64,000 bases of DNA from positions 3,348,001 through 3,412,000 of the forward strand of contig NC_091882.1 of assembly GCF_019399895.1 (NCBI RefSeq), in the 5' to 3' direction. Shown here piece after piece: positions 51,301-63,300 of this stretch. The position numbers and the translations under genes are program-made. Below the pieces are notes generated by a model. That model searched no databases and was not told the DNA's origin. It saw only the letters and a list, made by a program, of their open reading frames with translations. This stretch comes from Cardiocondyla obscurior (lineage: Eukaryota; Arthropoda; Insecta; Hymenoptera; Formicidae). Each line of letters opens with the position of its first letter. The stretch's first letter is position 1.

Positions 51301-54300
51301 CGTAAAATATATACATCCGCGTAATTTGTTCCCGAAAATTACTAAATGTAAAATAGTTTTGTTAAAAAAAAAAAAAGAAAAAGAAGTTAAAAGTTAATAA
51401 TAACTAGTCACGCTCTATATAAAACCGACGTTATGAAAACATGATTAATTATTAAACTGTTCGCTTTGCATTAATCCCGATTGCGTTTTCGCGATAGGCA
51501 TCTTTAACTCGCATATGGAAAACAAAAACGGTAACGAAAATTCGGCAGGCGGGTAAGGTTCGATGAGGCGAGGCTGCGGGCGAGAATATGTTTTCCACTG
51601 CGTGCGCGGGACGTTTCGCGTGACCTGAAATTGCGCACACGACCGAATCGTGCAGGTAGAGACGAGCATCATCCGGGCGAACGGCGACAATTCATTCGTG
51701 GATCGGTTCGCAGCCGCCTGCCACCTCATCCGGAAATCGAAAGAGAATGAGAATTGCAAACGAATATTTGACCGCTCCTTTGAAACCGCGATTCCGCTTT
51801 GTTTCCAAGCGCAAAATAACGTACGCATGATTACACTAACATAACTCGGGCCTGCTTTAATGCCGACTGTTTAACGCTTCTTGTATAATTAGTGCTACTG
51901 GCTATAAATACGAGGTCCGTTGTGCTCTCGAGACTCGCGATAATATTACTATTAGCGTTAAATATCCGCCTGCTCGTTTGTGCAACATATAAAAGAAAAG
52001 AAAAGAAAAAAAAAAAAAAAAAAGAAAATACTAAGAACATGTTTAATCTATGACACGAAATAATTTAGCGATTAAACGTTAATAATTTTTTTTTATTTTA
52101 TTTTATTTTATTTTTTTTTGGTAATTGTCGGTTAATACTACTGATTGTATTGCCGCGATCGTTGCTTCGTCTGCCGCTTTATTTAATCTGTCGCAAAATT
52201 TTGTTGCATTGTGTTACAGATATCGTGTAAAGGATTCGATCGAACGGAATGTAAATCCGAAATCGGCGACACACGATTATTACGTTAATGTTTGTGGCAT
52301 ACGTTACATGGCGCGCTATGATATAACGTCATTATATCATATTATAGAGATGGCATTTCGCGTTTTGCAACGGTCGAATGAAAATCGAATCTTCGTCAAT
52401 TAACATCATCGTGCGTATTTTGGGAATTTGAAACTTTGTTCAACACTGGGAATAATTCGATATCAGCGGCTTTCGTCTCATCGACGATGAAAAACACGAT
52501 AAAAAAAAAAGGGGAAAAAAAAAAAGAAAAAAAAATTGCTCGCACGTAAAAAATACGACAAAGAATTTCCTTGCGATCGCCGATTCGCGTTTAAACGTGT
52601 ACACTTGAAAAATATCATCGCTCGTACGTTTCTCTCGAATTCGCGTTGCTTTTTCTCGCGTTATTCCTCGACGTTGCAGCATCTCGCATATTTTCCGACC
52701 CCGAACCGGATTGTCGCAGCTTTTATATTTCACAAAAAATTAAACGCAATTCCAAACCTACCGGAATTCTTTCCTCCCGGCGTGTCGGGATCGCGTTTGA
52801 TTTCCGCTACGCAATTATCCACCGAAAGCAGACGCGCGTCGGCGAAGTTCACCTCGTGAACCTTCGTAGTACCTCCAGCAAAGTCCGCGGTGCCGGAAGT
52901 TAAAAAGAGAAATTTGAATCTTACTTATGCATAACTCGAACGGATGACGGAACTTCTCGGGACGAGATATAGGATACGCGATATAAGACGCACGTGCCCA
53001 TAACGGAGAGCCGTCGCGGGAACGAAGGGGTGGGAAAGGATGGAACTTATCGCCCCCTGTCTCGCGTCCGCATCCGGGGGGTGTGAGAGGGTGGAGAACT
53101 CGGTGTATATTATACTCGGTGACGCGGATATATTCCGCGCTCGTCCCGGAACGAGGCACGCGCTCGTATCATCCGGTCCCCGACACAGCTACGTATATTT
53201 AACGTCTAATACGACGGCGTCGTGTTACACGAAAATTCACGCGGTATCAGGATGGAGAGAGAGAGAGAGAGAGAGGGGGGGGACGAGAGGGAAGAAGAAA
53301 GTGAGAGAAAGAAGTCCTCTCCATACAAATCCCATAGGACCAGCGGCTGTGGCATATTCTGAAGGTGGCCGTCGAAATAGGAAATTCCATTTGCGCTGCG
53401 AGAGTTTCCGAGATGGAAATAGTTCACGTACGTTGACAACGTGTTATTTATCGCGGATTATTCGTTGAAAAATATGAATACCCGGTTGTAAAAGAGGAAA
53501 TTGCAAAAAGATACCGATATAATGGCACGACTTGGTTTTTTTTTAAAGGTACCGCGAAACTAATAATAAAGAAATTATCATCCCTCGTGCGGAAAGAAAT
53601 TGACGTTTCCTATCGTTGTTTTCACGACCCTGATTTCCGATCTCTTAATACGGGCCCGCTATATTATTTTTCGATCTTACGATCGCACGAAGATGCGAGG
53701 GATATTTTTTTTTTCTCGTCCGTTGCTAATTAATCGTCCGTAATTCGCGAAATCGGGATTCTACCGTCGCGTTTGAAAGACGCCCCAGCTTCTCGCGCTT
53801 AAGACGCCGCGATAATCGCATGAATGCGCATTGCCCGCCGCGTATTACACGGCGATATCTACTGTCTCTCGCTAAGACGTATTGCTTCCCGATCCTGCAG
53901 CGACGCCTTGCCGCTGCAAGCTCCCGATGCGCCTCAGCACGTACCAGCTTCCCGCGTAGAATGCCGAGGAGAAATAGATACGGAGCTCGTTACTCATCTA
54001 AAACAAGCTCGGCGAGACGTACGCGCGCGAACCCTCTTCCCTCGTGGTCGTCGCTGCCGCCGCACATCCGCCTTTCTCTCTGCGTTTGCCGTAACCCCAT
54101 TCCATTCGATCTCATACGTCGGTCCTCGTAGCCCGCAGTTACAATTCTCCACAAACATTACCGGAACATCCCTAACCTTTTCCAGCTAATTTCGATAAAC
54201 AGACCGACATTCTCTGCTCCAACGTTCGTGCCGAGTCTTGTTTAATCTCGCGGGAATCCTTTTTCGGTGCGCGCAACGTACCATTTTTCGATAACAGAAA

Positions 54301-57300
54301 ATGTTTCCTACGCGGAGGTAAAACGAACTGTTACATTAAATCTGAAGCTTAAGCCATAAATATTTGTACCGGCTGATTATCCTCAAAACGTAATCTCGGA
54401 AAAATTGATTTAATATTATAAATTTACTGCGACAAAGCGTGATGTGTTGACGGGTCTTTTACACGCGAATACGTACCGCCGGAAAATTCCATTCGAAACA
54501 AGCAAAAATTTACATTAAACCGCATCGCAAAATTTTCGGTGTACTTGCTTCGTATTTTCACTGGTACCTCGTTGGAAAAGGGAGGGAGGGAGGAGGGGGG
54601 AAAAAAAACCCACGCCGTTATCTGGACTTCGTGATTTAAAGCGTGCAAATATTTTGCCTCGCAATCGCACCAATGCTTTTGCCCAGGCGGAATTTTCCTC
54701 TCGCGCAATGTAAATCCGCGCCGGGGAGAAGCGCAAAGCGGATATCGCACTATCATTCCCGAATGTTAGAGAAACAACACGACGTTGAATCTCGATCTAT
54801 ATATGAGGAAGAATGTAGTTAGAGAGATTAAAAATAGAAGGTTAAAGAATTACACGGGGCTCCTGGACATATCGTATGAATAATAAAAAAAAAAAAATCG
54901 GGAAGAATAATCCGTTTGGATCTCGAAACGGCGATACGAACGATCGAACAAAATTTCCGATGCTTGAAATAATAGCATCACGTTTTTAATTAACTTTAAA
55001 CATGTTTGTGACGAGAATTGTTACATAACCTTATTAGCAAAATATTTAATATCGAGAATTACAACGGCGTAAAGGAGTGTTATTTTCCATTTTTTTTTCC
55101 CCCCCGAGAAAGAATCGCGTCCAAATTCTTCGTGGAATTGTCGGCCAAGAATGCACTTGCAACTTTTACGACGTACTACACGCGACGGGAATCGGACAAA
55201 AAAATTTAAAGCAAAACGAAAAATCGCGAGGAAGCGATGATAAAGATAGATGAAGAGAAAGGGCGTGGATGGACGAGAAAGGGGAGCGATAAAGCACTGG
55301 GAAGCACCGACGAGATTGTCCTACAGAGGAAAGAAAGAAAGAAAGAGGGAGACAGAGAGGAAGGGAGGGGGGGAGAATGCAAGGGAGAAAACAGGAACGA
55401 GAGAAGATAGAGGGAGGACAAGTGTACATCGTAAATTCCCTTTGTCCGACCTTCTCGAGCGGACGACAACCCGCAGCGGGCCGCGGTTGCTTCCTCCTGA
55501 GGCAACGGCGCGATCTTTGCCGAGGCGGAAGTGCCGCTGAATGCCAAGACTAAGACAAATTTGTTTATTTGCGACGGGCAACAATGAGGTTCGGGTCCCG
55601 CGGGAATTTGACGCACAAAGAGAACTGCGGAGAGCATCAGCGGCGAAGCGATTGCCGATACCTCGTCCATTACCTAACAATCTTTAGCGAACGTTAACGA
55701 ACACGGGATCCTTCTAAATTATTCCTAGAGCGCTTTCTAAAAACAAATCCGCAGGGACGTCTGAATAATTCAAGTGAAACGAAAAGACTTTTTAAATTCA
55801 GGCTGATTTAAGCCGATTAGCAGAAATCGAATCAAATTATCGCTTTGTAGTACGAGAATATTATGCGTAATGCTAATTAACGTTACTTAAGCTAGAATTA
55901 CGTTACATGGAAATACGATGGTCACGTTTGTTTCTATACGTCAGCGCGATAGTAGCGGTTCTTTGACTTAAACACTCGATCTCGTTTGCTTATTCAGAAG
56001 GAGGAGCTGCATCACAACGCTACCGCCGGCGTGGTACTCTCGGACCACTCTCTGGTGCTGCAGAGCATAACTCGAGAATCCGCCGGAGGGTACACCTGCA
56101 TGGCGGCGAACGTCGAGGGCCGCGCCAAGTCTAACGTAGTCAATCTCCAGGTTATGTGTAAGTATGTTTTACGCGCTTTTGCCCCGACGGATGAGACAAC
56201 GAGAGAGAGAAGGAGAAAGCAAAAACCTTCGTGAAAGCGCCGGTTAATGGCCTCGGCGGCGCGGCACTTTCCACGACACGGAAAGCCGCTGATAGAGCTA
56301 ACGGTTTGCGCGCCGCGAGTTTCTCGTCGCCGCTTTAAGTTCTTTGAAATTCAAAATAAAAAAAAAAAAAAAATTTAAGAAAAAAAAAACCGGAAGATCA
56401 GATTTAAGATTAAAGATAGGACTCGGGGAAGAAAAGCGGGGAGAAATTGGGGTCGAGATACGCGGCAAAATGCGCGGCCAACGCGATTCAGCGGCCGCCC
56501 TGCGGCTCTTACCTCGCGGCTGACCACACGCGGTTGCTACAACCTCGTCGACGGCCCCCGATATTTCACGGAATATCCACGCTGTCCGCGTAAATCCCCG
56601 CGCGCTCCGATTTTCCAGTATCGGAAAGTATAAATAAAACGGCCGGTTTTACGCCGGCCCCCGCGGGCCCCGCAGCGGGGGGGGAATGTAAAAGGGGGAC
56701 GGTTATCGATCTCTTATCCGACCTCGCTGCAGCCCCCTCCTCCCTCCCCCTCCCCCCGTACAATATATTACGCTTATGCAAAGAAATCGCGCGGAGCCGG
56801 ATCTCTTATCCGACGCATGTTTCACTGCCGCCGCCGCGCGACGACGCCGTAATATTTTTTCAAAATTTAGCACGCGCTCGCCGGTCGAAATTTTCCGCGC
56901 GCGTAGCCGTTCGCAGACGGCGAGCGTTCGGCCGCGGGTCGTAACTTCTTACCGATTTTGCCCGGTGCGCCGTTGATTTAAAAGCTCGGCGAAAAAAAAA
57001 AAGAGCTGGAAATTTGAAATACATTCCGGGCCGTTTATCTTAACAGGTACGTGCGTACGTATAGGTGGGTTTTCGTTTCGAAACGATAATAGAGATATAT
57101 ACGGCGGCTCGGCGTAACCTGCGCGTTTTAGCGGGCGCGCGTTTCGCGCACGGGCGATATAATTATTAATTAAATTGTCTAATAAATTGCAGGGGGCCAC
57201 TTGCACCGCGAGGTAACTTACCTCGCGTGCATTTTGGTTAACCAAACACGCATAGCTCGTATTATTCCATGTATTATGCTAAATTCAATACGCTACGAAC

Positions 57301-60300
57301 AAACGTTTTGTCTTGAATTCATAATGAGCATCTAGTTATTTATTAATGTCCACATGTTCACATAATAATTTATTATCGTGAAATGCATTCTATTAAGAAA
57401 GCTCGCGAATGAGTTTCTAGTTAATTCAACAGTTTTCTGTATATTAAAATAATATTTCAGATATTAAAGTTAATATTAACGAAACGAGAAGATTAAAAAA
57501 TCTAAATCTAAATCTAGATTTTTATTTTTTTTTATTTTTATTTTTTTAAATTTTTTTTTAACGTCACGTGCGTCCATTATCTTTCGCGATTAACGTTTTT
57601 TTATCGCATTTTCCTTTCAATCTGCGGTATTTACGCCTATCTCGTTATGCATTCCGTTTCCCATTTTTTCCCTTCTCGTTATTTGTTGCCCGTACCTCGA
57701 TCATATTGTCCACGAGGGATTCCCTGCCCGGAATACTTAGCAAGGTGCCAAAATCCATACGTTACGTTGCAGTCGCGCCCGTTTGCAAGTACGTGCTGAA
57801 CTCGGCCGGAGGCTGGAGGCACCAAAACGCCACGCCACCGCCGTTCAACGTACCCGAGGAAGTGCACGGTGCCCTCAAGCACGAGACCATAAGTTTAGTT
57901 TGCGAGGTCGAGGCCAGCCCTACCAACGTGACCTTCCATTGGACCTTCAACAGCAGCGGCGACCTCAGCGACGTTCCGTCCACCAACTACACCAGCGAGG
58001 GCACAACCAGCAGGCTTAATTACACCCCGGTAACCGATACGGATTACGGGGTCTTGGGTTGCTGGGCCAGTAACTCGGTCGGCTCCTCCAAGCAGCCCTG
58101 CCTCTACCAGGTCATCGCCGCAGGTTCGTGCGAATTTAGCTTTCTATCCCCCTTTTTGCCGTTTTAATTATTGACCCTCGAAAAAAACGGCTCGGACAAC
58201 AACGTAGGACGCGTATAAAGTACGAGATTATTTGTGTCTACAGACCCCGAGGACGCTATATTTCTCAGCGCGCACCGATATACATTTTGTTGATAATTTA
58301 ATTACTAAGAACAATATTTAAACGGCACGCGTCACCGGTTAGCGTAAATTGTGTTTATTTTTGCTTCTCGTTGAATTCAATTTTCATATCGGGACTGATT
58401 TGTTTCAATTTATATCTGTACAAATTCAAAATACTATTGAATGGAGAGATATGTAAAAAAAACAAACGGAGCAGATTTACAGAATCCATAAACTATTAGT
58501 TGCCAGCCTGCAAACGCAAATATTCAACTTGCGCCAGCGTAGTTTTAGTTTTTCCCCGAAATATTGTTCATTGGTTTAAAATATCTTTCGGTAATAATTA
58601 TGCAAGCGTATATTTTACAATGTAAAAAACGTTGTCCTTTTAACGGGCGCAATTTCTATATTTCGCTCTGGCAAAGCTACAGATTCATATTTAAAGATTA
58701 AATCTTGACTTCCCGTTCCTTGCGTTCATCGTGCTTTTATAACTTGCAAAATAAGTGCGATAAAAAATCCCTGTGTATGCCGCATGCATAAACTTTTCAT
58801 TCGCCGGCATGGAACTGCTCATTTCGCGGCGGTAAATAATAATTTTTAATTATTATCTGTGACCATGAAAGTTGAATAACGCGGATCGTTCATTTTTCAT
58901 ATCTCGCGTGTCGCGGAAGAGCTGTTTAAAACGAAACCAACGTGTGTAACATATTTAACTATTTATAAAACGAACAGGCAGACTATTCCACCGCGCGACA
59001 ATATTATCTGTTCGCGAGATGTAGTACGTGTTCCGCCTGATTGTTATTTATTATCAATTGTTACACCGTTTCACATTCACTATACGCGTTATTATTATGC
59101 ATACAAATGTTAATCCATAATTAGCGGGGACGTAACTATTATTGCATGTGAATAATTTAACAGTTTATAGCGCTGTAATTAAAGCCGTCTTTTAATTAAT
59201 TTTGCAATTAAGTAACATAATGCCCACAGAGCAATATTATAAGCTGACAACAATAACTTATGCCTCACACGCGGATATGTTTAGAAATCAAATTTTTTTT
59301 CGGCTTATTGAAATTCGGCGTCATTGATGCGTATTGATTCGTTAAATAAACCGATTCCTCTCAACGAGATTCTAAAATATAAAACTCTCTAATCCGCCGT
59401 CATCTATATATATATATTTTTTTCTTTTTTTCTATAATTATAAGATTTTCTTATGGGACATGGATTAGCTCAATCTCGACGAACAAATTAAAAACTATAA
59501 CCCTGAGGCGCATACGCCTCTCTGATTTTCGCGGAGGTCACAAAAATCCGAGGATCGTAAGAGAACAGTCGGAGGGAATTAAGAATAGGGGAGAAAGGTT
59601 GGAACGGGAAAGAGGGAAACGCGACGCCGCGCAACGGGAGAGATACGCCACGGTTGAAATTCGCCTGCGCGTTTTTTTGCGGGAATTTAATGAAAACCGT
59701 AATTGAATATGTTCATTACGAGGTATAACGCCTGTCGCGCCGCCGACCGTCGCCCCGGTCCTTGGATCCTCGACGCGGACGGAGAAAGTCCTGTCCGTTT
59801 CGTCCACCCGCGAATTTCCTTCCCTCCCCCTTTCCCCCCCCCCTGCGCTCCCGACGCCGCCGGACGGACATCAGCCAGATCGATTTGGGTCCACGCGGAT
59901 GCGGTATTGTAGCCCCGGAGCGACATCGCGGACTATACTTTCCCCGTTTTCTGGCCCGGCCGCGGTAATTGGACGCGTAATTTATTTCACGCGCTAGGAC
60001 CCGATGCGCTCCTTACGTAATTACCGGACCGGCAGTTTTCTCACGCCCGGCACGAGTTTTCCCCCCAGCGCCGACGGCCCTCAAGCGACCCACGCCGATA
60101 TCGGCTAACAATTTCGCGATATACCGCTCGAATAAATATTATCGGCGTACATAGTATTTTGCGTGCGCAAATATTGGCGGGCATACGTATATTAATCATA
60201 TCCGTGGTATTCAGTTTCGATTTAACCAGCCTATTGACATTAAAATTGACAAATGAACATTTACTTTTCATTGTTTTCTTCGCCACGCGCTTGAAATCCG

Positions 60301-63300
60301 TGAAACTATTCATGATCCCTTTAATTTTCATTTATTTTACGATTGAATCTGATCTTGATAAGCTTAAATGCGGTAAGTGTAAATATTTCAGAGTAAAAAT
60401 TAAATTAAAATTATTATCTGCCGCCTCGCGGATTCTTCCTATCTATCAGTATCGAAGGAATGGCAGATCGCGAACGTCTGCCGTCGTGTGCGAGCGACAA
60501 TGTAATTTTCGATGGAGCGAGTGCTCGACGGGAGCGATATGGTGAACGCAAGTGCCATTATTTCTCGATATATATCTTCCCTCATAAACCCGTTTCGAAG
60601 AGATCGTAAACAAGGAACGCATGGATGCGAGATACCGCGATGTAACGTGTAATCTCTGCGCCGAAACGGCCTTTCGCGAAAGAGCGAAGTGATAAGGCCG
60701 ACCTCGATTCGTCGCGAGTGCTCTCAAATGGTAGCGACGTCATAAATTTGTTTTAAATACAGGATGTGCCTGAACTGCCGTCGTCGCTCCTTCCACCTTC
60801 CAAATCTCGGAGCGAGAGAGGGCTTCGAAGGGACCGAGGAAAATTCGCGTAAAGACCGTAAAGAACGAGGAGGGCCTCGAGGTACTCCGAATACGAGCAA
60901 AAATTCAAATTTCAATTTAATGAACAAAATGTGACGTCGCGGCTGCAACGTCAACGCTAAATTGCCAAAATGTGGAACTTGAATATTTTTTGGGCAACTA
61001 CTTTTAATAAAGTTGCACATAACTCGCGACTGCTCCTGATTAAGTTAATTGCAAGAAATGTTCTATTGTAGCAGAAACGATTTTAACGCTCTTTTTCTTA
61101 ATGAGACTTATCTAACTGAGAGAGAGAGAGAGAAATAATACCTTCAATCAATTAAACTAAATGGATAAAATTATATTTTTCTAAGAGAGCGTTAATTTAG
61201 CCGGAATTTAATTTAAATTACAATAATAAAGTGGACTATGATGTTGAAAATTAAATATAGCCTCAGATAATATACGAAATTTTCATTTTTTTATTTGTTA
61301 AAAAATAATTGGCTGCGAATTTGTTGGAAAAATACGCGGTCAAAGATCATGGGCCGGAATACTGCGCAAAGCCCCTATTAAATTTTCTCTAAATTCGACG
61401 TAATTCTGTGTTTAAGGAAAACGAGAGATAATTACGAATTATCGTTTTTCTCCCTCGAGAAATGGAACAGCGGCCTCTTATAATACGCGATATGAGCACG
61501 GATAATAAAGCAGATGACAAAAAACAAGCGCTTTAAAGCGGCGCTTTAATCCGCAGCCACCGTCTGTGAACAACGACGGTGCCATTAGCCTTCTTCTCCC
61601 TTCCCTCGCGAACTATTTTCTTCCGTTTTGCACTTTCCAGGAGATTAGCGACGGCAAAAGCAATGGCAAAAGCAATCGCGCAAACGAAACCATACAATAA
61701 CGGCACGAACACGCGTCGCCGCTGCGCGTCTCGATAATTTTTCCTGTTGCGCACCCAGCAGGACGACGTCTATCGAACGCATATGCTTTTTCGAGAATTC
61801 GCGGGAGAAAAATCGGTTATCTCAACGCTATCTCCAGTTCCATTTTCGCGAAAGATGGGAAAACCTCGGTAGCAATACGCTCTTTTCTTATATCGAATGA
61901 AAATGATTCTTTATATACTCGCATTCTTTTTATTAATACCGCAAATCTCGCGGCGAGCTAAAAGTAACGAGCAAAATTATATTTCCAGTTGAGAGCACTA
62001 AATATAAATAGTGAAAATTTGTGAGAACGAATCCAGTTATTAAATAACGAAATAAAATAAAATTGTACGTGAACTGGTATATTAATGTTCTTACGTAAAG
62101 GAACGCGTGGAAAATGGAATAACACAAAGCGCCGCTAAAGTGAACGCGCCTATGGAGAGGGATTTTTTAATAAAATCGTCTGTAACAAGTTGGTATTATC
62201 CGATTGTTAATAAATAATTTTAATATTCTCGAAAAATGAGAAAGGGGACCGTAAAAGAATAATGGCTAGCTTTGCGCGCCGCGCAACTAATTTCTCTAAC
62301 TTCTTTTTTTTTTCTTCTTTTTCTCATATCGTCGGAATTTCGATTTTCGTAGAATTATTATATATTTATCTCGACACTTCTGTCATACAAAAAAAAAAAA
62401 ACAAAGAGAGAGGAAAGGACTGACGTGCAACGCGTTAAAATAAAGCTCATATGAATGGAGATGCATAACGAAAACTGTATGAAAAACATATAACGAGATA
62501 TTATTATTTTTACGCGCTGAAAAAATAAGAACAAAAGACCTAATTGTGTTAAATGATATTTTAGGTTACCATAAGTACGACGTGTAAATATCGTTGTTTT
62601 TGCGTACGCAACATGCATTTTTAGTAGATTGTTACCAATAATTGTTTTAACAAATATCACTCCGAATAAACATTTTTATTAATTTTTGTAGAACACGCAA
62701 AATAATATCGACTTTTTTTTTATTCAAAATTTAATCAATGTTGCTTTCAATTTTTTTTTTTTCTTTTTTTTAGAAATTATACATATTACTAACACAAATT
62801 CATTCTGAATATTAATAATACTGTTGCCAGTTTAAATTTCTTTTCAAAAGTAATTTATAAATTTCAGCTTTCGTTCTCTTACAACGCGCATGTTTGTTGC
62901 CGCCACCTTTCCTTTTTCTTATTTGACACGTGTCGGAGGCAGATATAAGAAATAGGACTGTAATATGAGAGGACGAGAGAAGATGAGAAGAATCTTATTT
63001 GAAAAATGGATATGAATTTTCCCTTTGAAGGTTCACGATCTCCCTCGCTAATCGGACATTTTCCTCTCTCGCGATTTCCAAAGCCGCATTTTCTTTGCAG
63101 GCAGACCTTACCCGTTGCAGAACTGCACGACCTACAACATGAACGGTTCCTGGGTGAGGATATCTTGCGTCGAAGGATACGACGGCGGTCTACCGCAGAA
63201 GTTCGTCGCTTTCGTGGGCAAACGGCGACTAGAGTCGTCCCATCCTTTCTGGGAGTTCCAGATGCTCAAGCCATCGAAGGTCGCCCTTTACGCGGTGAAC

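Larger units (their letters stand above)
47212..55997 (+). other. 8.8 kb phase-0 intron inside Ig4
   Basis: Bounded by GTAGGC at 47212 and TTCAG ending at 55997. It contains (TC)n/poly(T) just after the donor, purine/pyrimidine runs near 49.1-49.7 kb and two G-quadruplex-type runs near 50.57 and 50.73 kb. It also has (AAAAG)n and (TTTTA)n repeats near 52.0-52.1 kb, a (GA)n/G run near 53.26 kb, another G-rich run near 54.58 kb and a purine-rich stretch at 55.2-55.4 kb. No other gene was recognised. Confidence 0.8.
56158..57772 (+). other. 1.6 kb phase-1 intron between Ig4 and Ig5
   Basis: Bounded by GTAAGT at 56158 and TTGCAG ending at 57772. The first part (about 56.26-56.97 kb) is strongly GC- and CpG-rich, with a GGCCGG/CCGGCC hairpin at 56641-56659 and a C-rich G4-type run at 56733-56757. 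The last 500 nt are AT-rich, with a TCTAAA repeat and a poly(T) block around 57.50-57.56 kb. No coding signal was seen apart from open-frame extension of the next exon. Confidence 0.8.
58124..63100 (+). other. 5 kb phase-1 intron between Ig5 and the FN3-like domain
   Basis: Bounded by GTTCGT at 58124 and TTTGCAG ending at 63100. It is mostly AT-rich, with a CpG-rich block at about 59.7-60.1 kb that contains a C-rich G4-type run. It has (AT)n near 59.40 kb, (GA)n at 61119-61134 and poly(T) near 62.75 kb. Nothing coding was recognised. Confidence 0.8.

Noticed and set aside
57568..57772. Extension of the Ig5 exon upstream in the same open frame
   Set aside because: The translation is F/S/R-rich and not Ig-like, the acceptor gttacgttgcag at 57772 is good, and the join there restores the family motif F-APVC exactly.
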